Shown: piece by piece, positions 26,049 to 33,616 of the stretch | Position numbering within the stretch: the stretch's first letter is position 1 | Layout of the letters: each line of letters starts with the position of its first letter | Source of the DNA: Tetraselmis striata | Lineage: Eukaryota; Chlorophyta; Chlorodendrophyceae; Chlorodendrales; Chlorodendraceae | Reading direction: 5' to 3' | DNA length: 64,000 nucleotides | Assembly: GCA_006384855.1 (NCBI GenBank) | Contig: VCJN01000779.1 | Coordinates: 124,001-188,000 of the forward strand | Notes under the pieces: generated by a model | Seen by the model: only the letters and a program-made list of their open reading frames with translations | Databases searched by the model: none | What the model was told of the DNA's origin: nothing | Program-made: the position numbers and the translations under genes

Positions 26049-26537
26049 CTACATATTTTCCTTTGCCGTTTGTTCGCAGAACACCAGGCGGGCCAACTCT
26101 TCGTGGAGCTCGCACGTCCGGTGGATGAGGTCCACCACCGCCGGCAGGCACGTCCCGCCGTTCCCGCCCTCGTACACGCCGCTGCACGCGTTGCGGATGA
26201 TCTGGGTCACGCCGTCCGGCTGGCCGAACTGGATGTCGACCGCGCGCTTTCGCATGGCCTCCGACCGGTCGAAATCCACCTTGCGGTACCGCACGATCAG
26301 GCTGTCGGTGTCGTTGACCAGCCGCTGCAGCCCGCCCAGGACGGCCACCGGGTCGGTGCCTTCGTCCATGAGGCTCTGGGAGATGGTCTTGGCCGTCCGG
26401 GCGAGAGCGTGCAGCTTGTCCCCGAACTCGTTCTCCACGTCCACCGCGCACGGCGGTGGCGCGGAGCCGGCGGCCGCGTCGCGCGCGCCGTCGGCGGCCG
26501 AGCGAGCCTCGTTCAGGGTGCGCAGGAGGGAATCCAT
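26049..26537 (-). CDS. Hypothetical helical protein, 162 aa
   Basis: A 162-residue predicted all-helical protein (MDSLLRTLNEARSAADG...) with heptad-like stretches (DKLHALARTAKTISQSLM; LHEELARLVFCEQT) and no membrane span. Family unknown. The in-frame start 30 codons upstream would run across the divergent early-type promoter of the gene at 26,681, so the inner ATG at 26,537 is chosen. Confidence 0.7.
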   Translation of the reverse strand: MDSLLRTLNEARSAADGARDAAAGSAPPPCAVDVENEFGDKLHALARTAKTISQSLMDEGTDPVAVLGGLQRLVNDTDSLIVRYRKVDFDRSEAMRKRAVDIQFGQPDGVTQIIRNACSGVYEGGNGGTCLPAVVDLIHRTCELHEELARLVFCEQTAKENM

Positions 26538-26610
26538 TTGGACGGTCCGTCCGGAAAAAAATGCGGCACGTCGCACGCGGTCGTCCGGACTGGAGACCGC
26601 GGCGTACATA

Positions 26611-26630
26611 TATATTGAATCCGTCACCTC
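26611..26630 (+). promoter_or_regulatory. Early-type promoter (TATATTGAATCCGTCAC)
   Basis: The element TATATATATTGAATCCGTCACC lies about 65 bp before the ATG at 26,681. The block TTGAATCCG(T/G)CAC recurs at 27,614, 27,664, 55,172 and 55,482. Confidence 0.6.
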
Positions 26631-26680
26631 CCTGGCTGCATAATTACTGCATTACCTCCCCGCCCCTCATCGTCGACACC

Positions 26681-26959
26681 ATGACCCCCGCCGCCCAGAA
26701 CGCCGAGCGCGCGAGCGAGAGCGCCGGATCGATGCTGGCGACGACCTTGGCCAACAGCGAAGAAATCATCCAAGAATTGATCGCGATCGTTCGCGACTTG
26801 AAGGCGGACTTATCCGGTCTGACGAAGGACTTCGCCAAGGCATGCGACGAGCTGAAGCGCGCGAACGATGACAGGGAGCGTCTCCGGAACGAAACCAGGC
26901 AGGTCAGGATGAGGCTGCTCGAGACTCTCAAGGAGCTACAGGCGTCCGCGGCCAAGTAG
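26681..26959 (+). CDS. Small coiled-coil protein
   Basis: A 92-residue protein (MTPAAQNAERASESAGSML...) that is almost entirely a charged coiled coil from about residue 20 (EEIIQELIAIVRDLKADLSG, then CDELKRANDDRERLRNETRQ). It has no catalytic motif and probably oligomerises or acts as an adaptor. It lies behind an early-type promoter with a TATATATA stretch. TGTAA follows 15 bp after the stop. It is convergent with the gene ending at 26,983. Confidence 0.7.
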   Translation: MTPAAQNAERASESAGSMLATTLANSEEIIQELIAIVRDLKADLSGLTKDFAKACDELKRANDDRERLRNETRQVRMRLLETLKELQASAAK

Positions 26960-26982
26960 GATATGAAGCGTTCTGTAAAAAA

Positions 26983-27378
26983 CTATCTCCACCGTAAATT
27001 CCACCATTTTCGGGGTTGTTGCTGATTCTTTAGTTCGAGTTCGAGTTCGCGATCTTCGCGCTCTTTGGCCGCCGTCGCTTTTTCCATTTTCTCTTTGAAA
27101 TATCCGGTTACGGCTTCTGGACTTGAATATGCGTGCGTTGTATCAGTGCATTTATTTCCAGTCCACTTACACATGTTATTATGGCAAACACTCTCTTTCC
27201 GAATATCACTGCACCGTGTTGTATCACCCTGATAACTAGCCCCGCCCCCTTTCGTCTTCTTCTTGGCGGGGGCCGCCTTGGCGACGCGCGTCTTGCCGGC
27301 GGCGTCCTTCTTGTAGTAGTAGCCCTTTTTCAGCTTCCCCGTGGTCTTGTTGATGGCCTCTTGCTTGGACACGAACAT
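26983..27378 (-). CDS. Cysteine-containing basic protein, 131 aa
   Basis: A 131-residue protein. A lysine-rich N-terminus (GKLKKGYYYKKDAAGKTRVA) is followed by a compact cysteine motif (CSDIRKESVCHNNMCKWTGNKC, four cysteines near 58-78) and a charged tail. I recall similar short Cys motifs in proteins of other algal large DNA viruses, but no function is known to me. The DNA for residues 50-130 is markedly AT-rich. TATATAACC lies just upstream of the ATG at 27,378; the frame extends further only from a TTG. Confidence 0.65.
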   Translation of the reverse strand: MFVSKQEAINKTTGKLKKGYYYKKDAAGKTRVAKAAPAKKKTKGGGASYQGDTTRCSDIRKESVCHNNMCKWTGNKCTDTTHAYSSPEAVTGYFKEKMEKATAAKEREDRELELELKNQQQPRKWWNLRWR

Positions 27379-27410
27379 GGAGATTATATAACCGTAGGAA
27401 AAGAGTTTTT

Positions 27411-27560
27411 TCAAGGCGAGAACACGTGCCTGAGCAGCGACGCGCGGATGTGCAGCACCTCGGGGAACTCGGCCCGCAGGCGCGACAGCGAAAGCCGAGG
27501 TCCACGTGCTCGCGGTACATGCGCAGGATGTCGTTGGTCAATCCCCGGATGGACGTCATT
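27411..27560 (-). pseudogene. Short frameshifted gene remnant
   Basis: An ATG at 27,560 opens a plausible reading (MTSIRGLTNDILRMYREHVDL), but after about residue 22 this frame becomes arginine-rich nonsense. The alternative frame reads sensibly from about 27,490 to a stop at 27,411 (SRLRAEFPEVLHIRASLL). A single indel near 27,490 would unite them into about 50 codons. It may be a decayed gene or a sequencing error. Confidence 0.4.
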
Positions 27561-27610
27561 TGGGGTCTGTACGGGTATCTCGCGCGCGCGCGATCGTCCG
27601 GACGGGACCA

Positions 27611-27677
27611 CAAGTTGAATCCGTCACACGCGGCGGCGGGGGGTATATATGAATGGGGCCACAAGTTGAATCCGTCA
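27611..27677 (+). promoter_or_regulatory. Duplicated early-type promoter element
   Basis: The 18-base sequence CACAAGTTGAATCCGTCA occurs twice, about 51 bp apart (27,609 and 27,660), with a TATATATGAATG between. The second copy is about 90 bp before the ATG at 27,757, matching the spacing at other genes. Confidence 0.6.
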
Positions 27678-27692
27678 CACTCGGCGGCGTTG

Positions 27693-27742
27693 GCATCGCA
27701 TCGCATCCCATCCCATCGCATCGCATCGCATAGCATCGCATC
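27693..27742. repeat. CATCG/CATCC short tandem repeat
   Basis: Imperfect tandem GCATC units occupy the 5' leader between the early-type promoter and the ATG at 27,757. Confidence 0.8.
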
Positions 27743-27756
27743 TCTTCATCGTCGCC

Positions 27757-28332
27757 ATGAGCGCCCCCGCGGAGCCTGCCGCGAACGCCCAGCGCGAGGG
27801 CAAGCGCAAGCGCGAGAGCAAAGGCAAGGCCGTCGACAAGACGTCGCTGTTCGCCTTCCTCGGCTCGTTCGACTTCAAGAAGGCGGAAGAGAAGGCCCGC
27901 GAAGACGAAGCGAATCTCGCCAAGCTGGAGGCGGAGGTGACCCAGCTCAACAACGACAAATCCGTCCTGAACACCTACCTGGCCGAGAGCGACAATGAGG
28001 TGCTGCGGCTTCGCGCGAAGGTGGAGAGCCTCAGCAAGGAGAACGTTCGCCTCGAGGCCCTGGTGGCCAAAATAAAGCCGCTGGCGAGAGCGGCCATCGA
28101 CGCCAGGGACAACGCCAACGGCTTGCTGACGGGACTAGTCCGGGCGTCGGAGGATCAGGGGGTCTGCACCATTTGCCACACCGTGGAGGCGGACGTCCTC
28201 ATGGAAGGCAAGGTGTTCAACAACATGAAGTGCCCCGCCTGCGACCACCCGAACCAAGTGTGCAGCGAGTGCGTCTCCTCCACATGGGACGGGAAATGCT
28301 TCAACTCGCGTTGCAGCCACAAATTTACCTGA
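27757..28332 (+). CDS. Coiled-coil protein with C-terminal RING-like zinc-binding domain
   Basis: A 191-residue protein. A basic, disordered N-terminus (REGKRKRESKGK) is followed by a coiled coil (about 45-120, EANLAKLEAEVTQLNN and LRLRAKVESLSKENVRLEAL). The last about 55 residues carry CTIC, CPAC, CSEC and then two further cysteines and a histidine (NSRCSHKF), a RING- or zinc-ribbon-like arrangement. RING-type domains often act as ubiquitin ligases, so a host-directed role is possible but unproven. Two early-type promoter copies precede it. TGTAA follows the stop at 28,336. Confidence 0.78.
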   Translation: MSAPAEPAANAQREGKRKRESKGKAVDKTSLFAFLGSFDFKKAEEKAREDEANLAKLEAEVTQLNNDKSVLNTYLAESDNEVLRLRAKVESLSKENVRLEALVAKIKPLARAAIDARDNANGLLTGLVRASEDQGVCTICHTVEADVLMEGKVFNNMKCPACDHPNQVCSECVSSTWDGKCFNSRCSHKFT

Positions 28333-28422
28333 ACATGTAAATTATACCCTCTTTGCCATCCAAAACCTGCCAGCGCTGGCTGCGCACGAGACTCCAGAAA
28401 AATATGGAAAGGGGTGTAAAGA

Positions 28423-28965
28423 ATGAGCTACGGGTACTCTGAGCTTGTCCTCTCCGGATCGGGCGTTTTCGATATCGTCGCCGATCACTGCTTTTTGCTG
28501 GCCATGCCCAACCGCCTCCGAAGCGCGGCCAAAGTGCTGCACGAGGAGCGGCCGCACTCCCGAGTGACCGTGCAGCTGAACCCCGTGTTCAACAGCATCG
28601 TGGACGACATGCTGTCCGACATGAGCAACCGCTTTCCGGGCAACAAGGAGCTGGCGGCGTGCCTGACGTTTCACCGCATGGGCGCCAAGGCCAACGTCCG
28701 CCTCCCCTACGAGAAGTTTGTGGAGTACGCGGTGATCCCGTACGGCGACCGGCTGCTGGCGCACGACGACGCGTTTTTCATGGAGAAGAGCTACGACGAC
28801 CTCCAGAGCGGTCACCGGAGCGGCTTCGTGGAGGAGTTGAAGAGGCTGTGGACGCACATGTCGGAGGAGGACCGCCGGAGCGTGCACGAGTACCTGGACC
28901 TCGCGCTGGCGGTGCACAGCAAGCTGTCTCTCGGGGGCGCGGTGTCCCCGGCGTCGCGCGGCTAG
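28423..28965 (+). CDS. Hypothetical protein, 180 aa
   Basis: A 180-residue soluble protein (MSYGYSELVLSGSGVFDIV...) with segments such as CFLLAMPNRLRSAAKVLHEE and an amphipathic C-terminal helix region (EDRRSVHEYLDLALAVHSKL). No known family. Start-proximal sequence GTGTAAAGA precedes the ATG, like the starts at 16,634 and 52,888. TGTAA lies 8 bp after the stop. Confidence 0.72.
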   Translation: MSYGYSELVLSGSGVFDIVADHCFLLAMPNRLRSAAKVLHEERPHSRVTVQLNPVFNSIVDDMLSDMSNRFPGNKELAACLTFHRMGAKANVRLPYEKFVEYAVIPYGDRLLAHDDAFFMEKSYDDLQSGHRSGFVEELKRLWTHMSEEDRRSVHEYLDLALAVHSKLSLGGAVSPASRG

Positions 28966-29009
28966 GCGGCGCTGTAAAAAATCTCGCCGGCCCAGAAAAA
29001 GGGCGGGCG

Positions 29010-29972
29010 ATGCGCTTCGACGTGACCGTCATCACCTCCGAGCTGACCGCCGCGCGGCGCGCCAACTGCGAGGGCTTCATCGCCGAGATGAGGAAGGATC
29101 ACGACGTGGAGTGGCGGTTCATGACCGACCACGACCCCGACACCATCGGCCGCGAGTTCATCCAGGACGGCGTCAAGCTGGAGGTGCTCAGCGACCCGAG
29201 GCTGGAAAAGTTCAACAAGTACACGAAGACGCTGCACATGCGCAACGTGTCCAACGCGAAAAAGCACTGGGCGGCGCTGAAGGCGATATCCGAGAGTTCG
29301 GGCGAGGGCGTGTCGTACATGGTGATCGAGGACGACGTGCTGGCCGCGGTCGACTGGGCCGCCAAGCTGAGGGACACCGTGTCCTGCCTCCCCGAGGACC
29401 TGGATTTCCTGGCGCTGGGCGTCCCGGCGCGGGGGGCCTCCAGGTTCCAGGAGCTCGGGGACCCGTACGAGGTGCTCCCCTGCTGCGACTCGTACCTGGT
29501 CACCCCGGGGGCCGCGAGCGCCCTCGCCGCGGCGTTTCTCCCGATCCGATACGCCACCAACGTGCACCTGACGTACCTCCTGAAGTCCCTCAAGATGCGC
29601 GCCTACATTTGCAATCCCCACGTGTTTCTGGACGGCTCGAAGTACGGGTCCCACGTGTCCACCGTGACTCCCGGGAATCAGCTGATCCTCAACGCGGCCT
29701 ACATGGGCGCGCGCCGCCAGCTGATCGACGAGGCCGCGACGGACGACGAGAAGCTGAGCGACATCCAGGAGAGCCTGCGGGCGTCCCCGTTCGGCACGCA
29801 CCCCGACTTCATGCACCTCAAGGCGCTGGCGCTGTGGCGCCGCAGCGGCGCGCAGGCGGCGGCCGACTTGTTCAGCGCGGCGCTCGACGCCTACGACGCC
29901 AACAACGCGCTGGTCAACGCCGAGTCGCAGTTCCTGCGCGATTACATCGCCCTGCACCGCGACCTCCAGTCT

Positions 29973-30012
<40 letters not shown>

Positions 30013-30017
30013 TCTGA
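29010..30017 (+). CDS. Glycosyltransferase family 25-like protein
   Basis: A 335-residue protein beginning with a beta strand (FDVTVITSEL). The core NAKKHWAALKAISESSG...YMVIEDDV at about 90-110 is typical of GT25-type enzymes (LPS and collagen galactosyltransferase relatives), with the EDDV as probable metal and sugar-nucleotide site. A PCCDSYLVTPGAASAL segment near 160 fits the second half of that fold. It likely adds sugars to viral glycoproteins or glycans. The C-terminus ends in a pure Ala-Pro repeat (about 319-334), similar to that of the cold-shock gene. It lies 44 bp after the gene ending at 28,965. Confidence 0.72.
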
Positions 30018-30056
30018 GCTCGACGGACGCGCAACTTTTTGTGAGCCTGGGAGAAA

Positions 30057-31022
30057 ATGGCCGAGGATACGGAAGGCGGAGCCGAGATGGACTTTATGGA
30101 CGCCATGACGACCGAGTACGTCCAGGGTCGCACCAAGCGCACGGTGACCGCCGCGTCGGCGCTGAACGAGCTCCGCCTCGCGCTGGAGGCGGTGAGCTCC
30201 AGGGTCTCGGGGAAAAAGCCCCAGGACGACTACGAGCCGCGCACCAGGTCGCGGGCCGACAAGGACGCCCCCGAGGAGCTGACGGCCGACGTCGGCGACG
30301 GCACGCGCATCGACGCGGTGCAGCTGATCCAGGAGCTCGCGGTGATCCTGCGCGGGATCGCGGAGGCTCCGTCGGCGGCCGCCGCGCCGGCCGGCAATCG
30401 CAAGAAGAAGACCAAGGGCGGGTCGGTGGCCGACTCCGGATCGGTGGTCCCGGGTCCTATCCCGGACGGACCGGTCACGTTGCCCACCCCCGTCATGAGT
30501 CCGGCGGAAGTCGGGCAGTCTCGGCCGAACCCCACGTTCGGAGGAGGCCCCGCCCCCGTGGAGGTTGTCAACCAGGCGTCGACGATGAACGCGCCCAACT
30601 CCCCCCCGGCGATGATAGGCCCCGACCGGGAGGCCTTCGCCGCCGCCACTTTCGGCGGGCAGCACTACCCGCAGCACCCGCAGCAGCCCCGGCACCACCC
30701 CCAGCAGCAGCCCCCGCAGCAGCAGCCCCAGCAGCAGCCCCAGCAGCAGCAGCAGGGGGGGCAGATGATCGAGGTGGGGGCGGCTCCCGTCAACGTGGCG
30801 TTCCAGGGAGCCCCCCGTCCCGCCGGCACGGTAGCCGCCCCGGCGATCCTCGGCCAGGCGCGCGCGCCGCTCACCTCCCAGGTCAGGGGGGCGCAGCACG
30901 GCGGAGTGGCCTCCGTCGATGACACCGGACTGCAGAACATCGACGCGCCCGACGCGCCGGTCGTCGGCGACATCGGGCCGGACGAGGGCTATTATCGCGT
31001 CATTCAGCTCCCCGAGCCCTGA
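30057..31022 (+). CDS. Proline/glutamine-rich protein, possible virion component
   Basis: A 321-residue protein. The N-terminal 110 residues are helical and charged (MDFMDAMTTEYVQGRTKR; DAVQLIQELAVILRGIAE). A disordered region follows with a basic patch (GNRKKKTKGG), and from about 200-242 a His-Pro-Gln repeat encoded by CAGCAGCCC units. The C-terminus (DIGPDEGYYRVIQLPEP) looks structured again. Function unknown. Its stop overlaps the convergent gene by 19 bp. Confidence 0.7.
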   Translation: MAEDTEGGAEMDFMDAMTTEYVQGRTKRTVTAASALNELRLALEAVSSRVSGKKPQDDYEPRTRSRADKDAPEELTADVGDGTRIDAVQLIQELAVILRGIAEAPSAAAAPAGNRKKKTKGGSVADSGSVVPGPIPDGPVTLPTPVMSPAEVGQSRPNPTFGGGPAPVEVVNQASTMNAPNSPPAMIGPDREAFAAATFGGQHYPQHPQQPRHHPQQQPPQQQPQQQPQQQQQGGQMIEVGAAPVNVAFQGAPRPAGTVAAPAILGQARAPLTSQVRGAQHGGVASVDDTGLQNIDAPDAPVVGDIGPDEGYYRVIQLPEP

Positions 31023-31270
31023 CCCCGCTTGGCCTTGGCCTTCTTCTTGTAGGTCGATAGATCGAACGGCAGAATGCGCCGCTTCATTTCGGGGGTCTTC
31101 CTGTCTCCCGGGAGCGCTTTGTACAGATATGTGAGATCCCTGGTGTCTCCACGCTTCTTGGCCGCGGAGGCCTCCCTCAGCACGGAGGCCACGTGCCGCT
31201 CCACCTCGGCCGCAGACATCGCCGCGAACTGCGCCTTCGTGAACTGCTTGATTCTACTCCGGACGCTCAT
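31004..31270 (-). CDS. Small basic helical protein, 88 aa
   Basis: An 88-residue lysine/arginine-rich protein (MSVRSRIKQFTKAQFAAMSAAEVERHV...) with two or three helices, a DLTYLYKALPGDRKTPEMKRR segment and a basic tail (YKKKAKAKRGQ). This suggests nucleic-acid binding, but no named domain is evident. The 3' end overlaps the convergent proline/glutamine-rich gene by 19 bp. Confidence 0.68.
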   Translation of the reverse strand: MSVRSRIKQFTKAQFAAMSAAEVERHVASVLREASAAKKRGDTRDLTYLYKALPGDRKTPEMKRRILPFDLSTYKKKAKAKRGQGSGS

Positions 31271-31292
31271 GTGTCAGAGAGTGTAATTACAT

Positions 31293-31544
31293 TTATCGAA
31301 CTATTTTTTGCTGATTTTCTATGTGTATGAATTCGGCGACGCAATCGCTCCCGTCGTCTCCGGACACCTGGTACGTGCACGCCATGAATTTGGAGGGCCT
31401 TATCACGACGCCCGTGTCCACTCTTCTGACCACGTAGCTCACGTCTCCCATTTTGAAGACATCGTGTTTGCGCGGCGCGGTCTCCCGGACGCGCGCCAGC
31501 AGCTTGGCGTCGCAGCGAGGCATGTCTTTGATTACGAACGACAT
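31293..31544 (-). CDS. Hypothetical small protein, 83 aa
   Basis: An 83-residue protein (MSFVIKDMPRCDAKLLARV...) with a predicted beta-rich core (MGDVSYVVRRVDTGVVIRP; ACTYQVSGDDGS) that could be a small barrel-like fold. No family assigned. TGTAA follows the stop on the sense strand (31,287-31,291). The gene is more AT-rich at its 3' end than its neighbours. Confidence 0.65.
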   Translation of the reverse strand: MSFVIKDMPRCDAKLLARVRETAPRKHDVFKMGDVSYVVRRVDTGVVIRPSKFMACTYQVSGDDGSDCVAEFIHIENQQKIVR

Positions 31545-31602
31545 TCTGTGCCTCCGCTCGAGCCGCGGGCTTATCCCTCCCTCCCGCCTCGCGCCTCGCG
31601 CT

Positions 31603-31914
31603 TTACGCCCTGTCTTTGGTGGCGGCCACCGCCAGGCCCATCGCCCCCGCCGCAAGCAGAAATATGCAGGCGTTGTGCGCGCGAGCGCGCGCGTCGGTGT
31701 CGACGGCCGCCGCCTCGGTCTCTGGCTCGTCGTCCGCCGCCTCGGTCTCTGGCTCGTCGTCCGCCGCCTCGGTCTCTGGCTCGTCGTCCGCCGCCTCGAT
31801 CTCGACCCCTCCCCCGCCCGCGACGCGCTCCCCCTGCGCCTCCACTCGCCGGAGATCAAAGTAGCGCCCGTCCGGCTCTCGCTCGGACTCCACCATGACG
31901 AACCCGTTGGACAT
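31603..31914 (-). CDS. Small acidic-repeat protein with C-terminal membrane segment
   Basis: A 103-residue protein. Three exact copies of the nine-residue unit EAADDEPET, encoded by a 27-bp tandem repeat (about 31,713-31,795), fill the middle. One membrane span is at the C-terminus (NACIFLLAAGAMGLAVAA), giving a tail-anchored topology with an acidic cytosolic or virion-facing stalk. ATCAACGAAC stands before the ATG. Repeat number could vary between strains. Function unknown. Confidence 0.68.
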   Translation of the reverse strand: MSNGFVMVESEREPDGRYFDLRRVEAQGERVAGGGGVEIEAADDEPETEAADDEPETEAADDEPETEAAAVDTDARARAHNACIFLLAAGAMGLAVAATKDRA

Positions 31915-31923
31915 GTTCGTTGA

Positions 31924-33027
31924 TCAGAAGTCCTCGAGCGCCTTGCTCATGTCCGAGGCGTGCCGGTGAAGCGTCTGCGCCAGCGCGTCGTACACCTCTC
32001 GCGTCTTCGGCTCGCGCCCGTTCTTCTTCAAGAATGAGGCCTTGAACCGATCCTTTATGACGTCGTGAAACTCGAGGCTTTCGTGCAGGCGCGCGGCCAG
32101 CTCGCTCTCGGCGAAGTCCCGCCCGTACGCCCTGAACGTGGCCACGCACTCCCGGACCTCGTCGGAATCGGCCGTCCGGTTGAGCGTCTGCTTGTAGACG
32201 GCATTCACCGAGTCGGCGATCTCTCGTATCTGGTCGTTGGTCCGGATGAGCTCCTCGTTGATGTCCTCCCCGTGCAGCTCCGCCTTCCTGTCTCGCAGGA
32301 TGACAAACACGTGCTCCATGTCGTCCGGGTGGAGATCCACGCCGAACAGCTTGCGGTAGCTCTGTTCCAGGCGCTTGCACATCTCCAGGCGGTACTCCTC
32401 TCCGCAGAGGACCGTCGCCATGACTTCGGCCTCGAAGTGCGGCTTGTCGTGGTCGAAGAGGTAGCGCTCCAGGAACTCGTCGCGCGTCACGGAGCGGCCC
32501 AGGTAGTCTCGGTGGACTCTGTCCACGAACGCCATGGCGGCGTCCTGCCTCTCGAAGACGCCGGCGATCACCTTTTTATCCGGACGATCTCGGTAATACC
32601 GTATGAACTCGTAGACGTCTATCTTCCTCCCGGTCTCGGTCTGCCACTGCTTGGCGAATCCGAGCATGTCGTCGGCTTCCGTCCGGGCGTCGTCTTTGGC
32701 GCCGCCGCCGCCGACGCCCGGTGTCCCCCAGTCCTCGCGGACGCCGTTGATTATCTCGTCGGCCAGATCGTCGGGGCCGTAGTTCGGTATCGCGAATCGG
32801 TTGAGGAAGAAGCGCACCGTGTCCTCGTCCGGGTCCTCGTCGCAGCTGATGTTGTACACGCGGGAGATGATGTCCTCGTACCGCCGCCTGAACTCCGGAA
32901 ACGTCGATATGTAGCCGCGTATCTCGGACCTGTCCGCCCCTTTGAGCTTGAGCTCCGCCATCCGGACGTCGCTATCGTCCGGACGAACCCCCAACATCTC
33001 GATGAACTCTTTTCGAAAGGACGCCAT
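31924..33027 (-). CDS. Hypothetical protein with degenerate helical repeats
   Basis: A 367-residue, predominantly helical protein with no membrane span. At least four imperfect modules of about 55-70 residues can be seen. Each has an aromatic-x-(K/R) followed by a GR or NR pair and an acidic residue: RVHRDYLGRSVTRDEFLERY, RLEQSYRKLFGVDLHPDDME, SVNAVYKQTLNRTADSDEVR and FKASFLKKNGREPKTREVYD. The pattern recalls DUF4214-type repeats, but I cannot confirm membership. It lies 9 bp downstream of the next gene's stop on the same strand and is probably coexpressed with it. Confidence 0.78.
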   Translation of the reverse strand: MASFRKEFIEMLGVRPDDSDVRMAELKLKGADRSEIRGYISTFPEFRRRYEDIISRVYNISCDEDPDEDTVRFFLNRFAIPNYGPDDLADEIINGVREDWGTPGVGGGGAKDDARTEADDMLGFAKQWQTETGRKIDVYEFIRYYRDRPDKKVIAGVFERQDAAMAFVDRVHRDYLGRSVTRDEFLERYLFDHDKPHFEAEVMATVLCGEEYRLEMCKRLEQSYRKLFGVDLHPDDMEHVFVILRDRKAELHGEDINEELIRTNDQIREIADSVNAVYKQTLNRTADSDEVRECVATFRAYGRDFAESELAARLHESLEFHDVIKDRFKASFLKKNGREPKTREVYDALAQTLHRHASDMSKALEDF

Positions 33028-33036
33028 TCCCAGCCC

Positions 33037-33585
33037 CTAACAAAATTTTTTGGGCGTCCCGGACGCGGCCCTGAACCGCCACCATGGCGCGCGCGGGGGA
33101 GGCGGCTCGGTCTGCGTGGAGGCGTCCTCGGTGGGGGGCGGCTCGGTCTGCGTGGAGGCGTCCTCGGTGGGGGGCGGTGCGGGCGCTGGCTCGGGCGCGG
33201 GGGGCGCTGGCTCGGGCGCGGGGGGCGAGGGCGCGGGCGCGGGCGCGGGGGGCGCGGGTGCGGGCGCGGGCGAGGGGGGCACGGGCGCGGGCGAGGGGGG
33301 CGCGGGCAAGGGGGGCGCGGGCGCGTTGTCGCTGCGAAGCCCCTTGACCAGCCCCTCCCGGACCGCGTAGGAAAAGTTGTCGACGAAGTCGACCACCACC
33401 GGCTCGACGGTCTTGTTCCACAGGGGGCCCACCCGGGGATGCTTGCTCATGCCCAGCGTCAGGATCACACCGATGCGGTACATGACCGACGTCAGCCTCC
33501 GGCGGACGACTTCGTTGGGGAGCACCCTGTTGACGCCCATGGCGCCGAGGACGATGGCGGCGGGGATGGCCGCTTCGAACATCAT
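33037..33585 (-). CDS. Membrane-associated protein with Pro-Ala repeat tail
   Basis: A 182-residue protein. An N-terminal hydrophobic segment (AAIPAAIVLGAMGVNRVL) and a conserved-looking core (HPRVGPLWNKTVEPVVVDFV; VREGLVKGLRSDN) precede about 60 residues of Pro-Ala-Ser repeats. Two copies of PPPTEDASTQTEP and a basic, tryptophan-containing end (RAPWWRFRAASGTPKKFC) follow. As I recall, the core resembles a small family found across giant viruses and possibly located in the particle; this is not certain. GTCAACAAGAG lies just before the ATG, after a T-rich stretch. Confidence 0.72.
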   Translation of the reverse strand: MMFEAAIPAAIVLGAMGVNRVLPNEVVRRRLTSVMYRIGVILTLGMSKHPRVGPLWNKTVEPVVVDFVDNFSYAVREGLVKGLRSDNAPAPPLPAPPSPAPVPPSPAPAPAPPAPAPAPSPPAPEPAPPAPEPAPAPPPTEDASTQTEPPPTEDASTQTEPPPPRAPWWRFRAASGTPKKFC

Positions 33586-33616
33586 CTCTTGTTGACAAAA
33601 AGGACAAAAAAAATCA

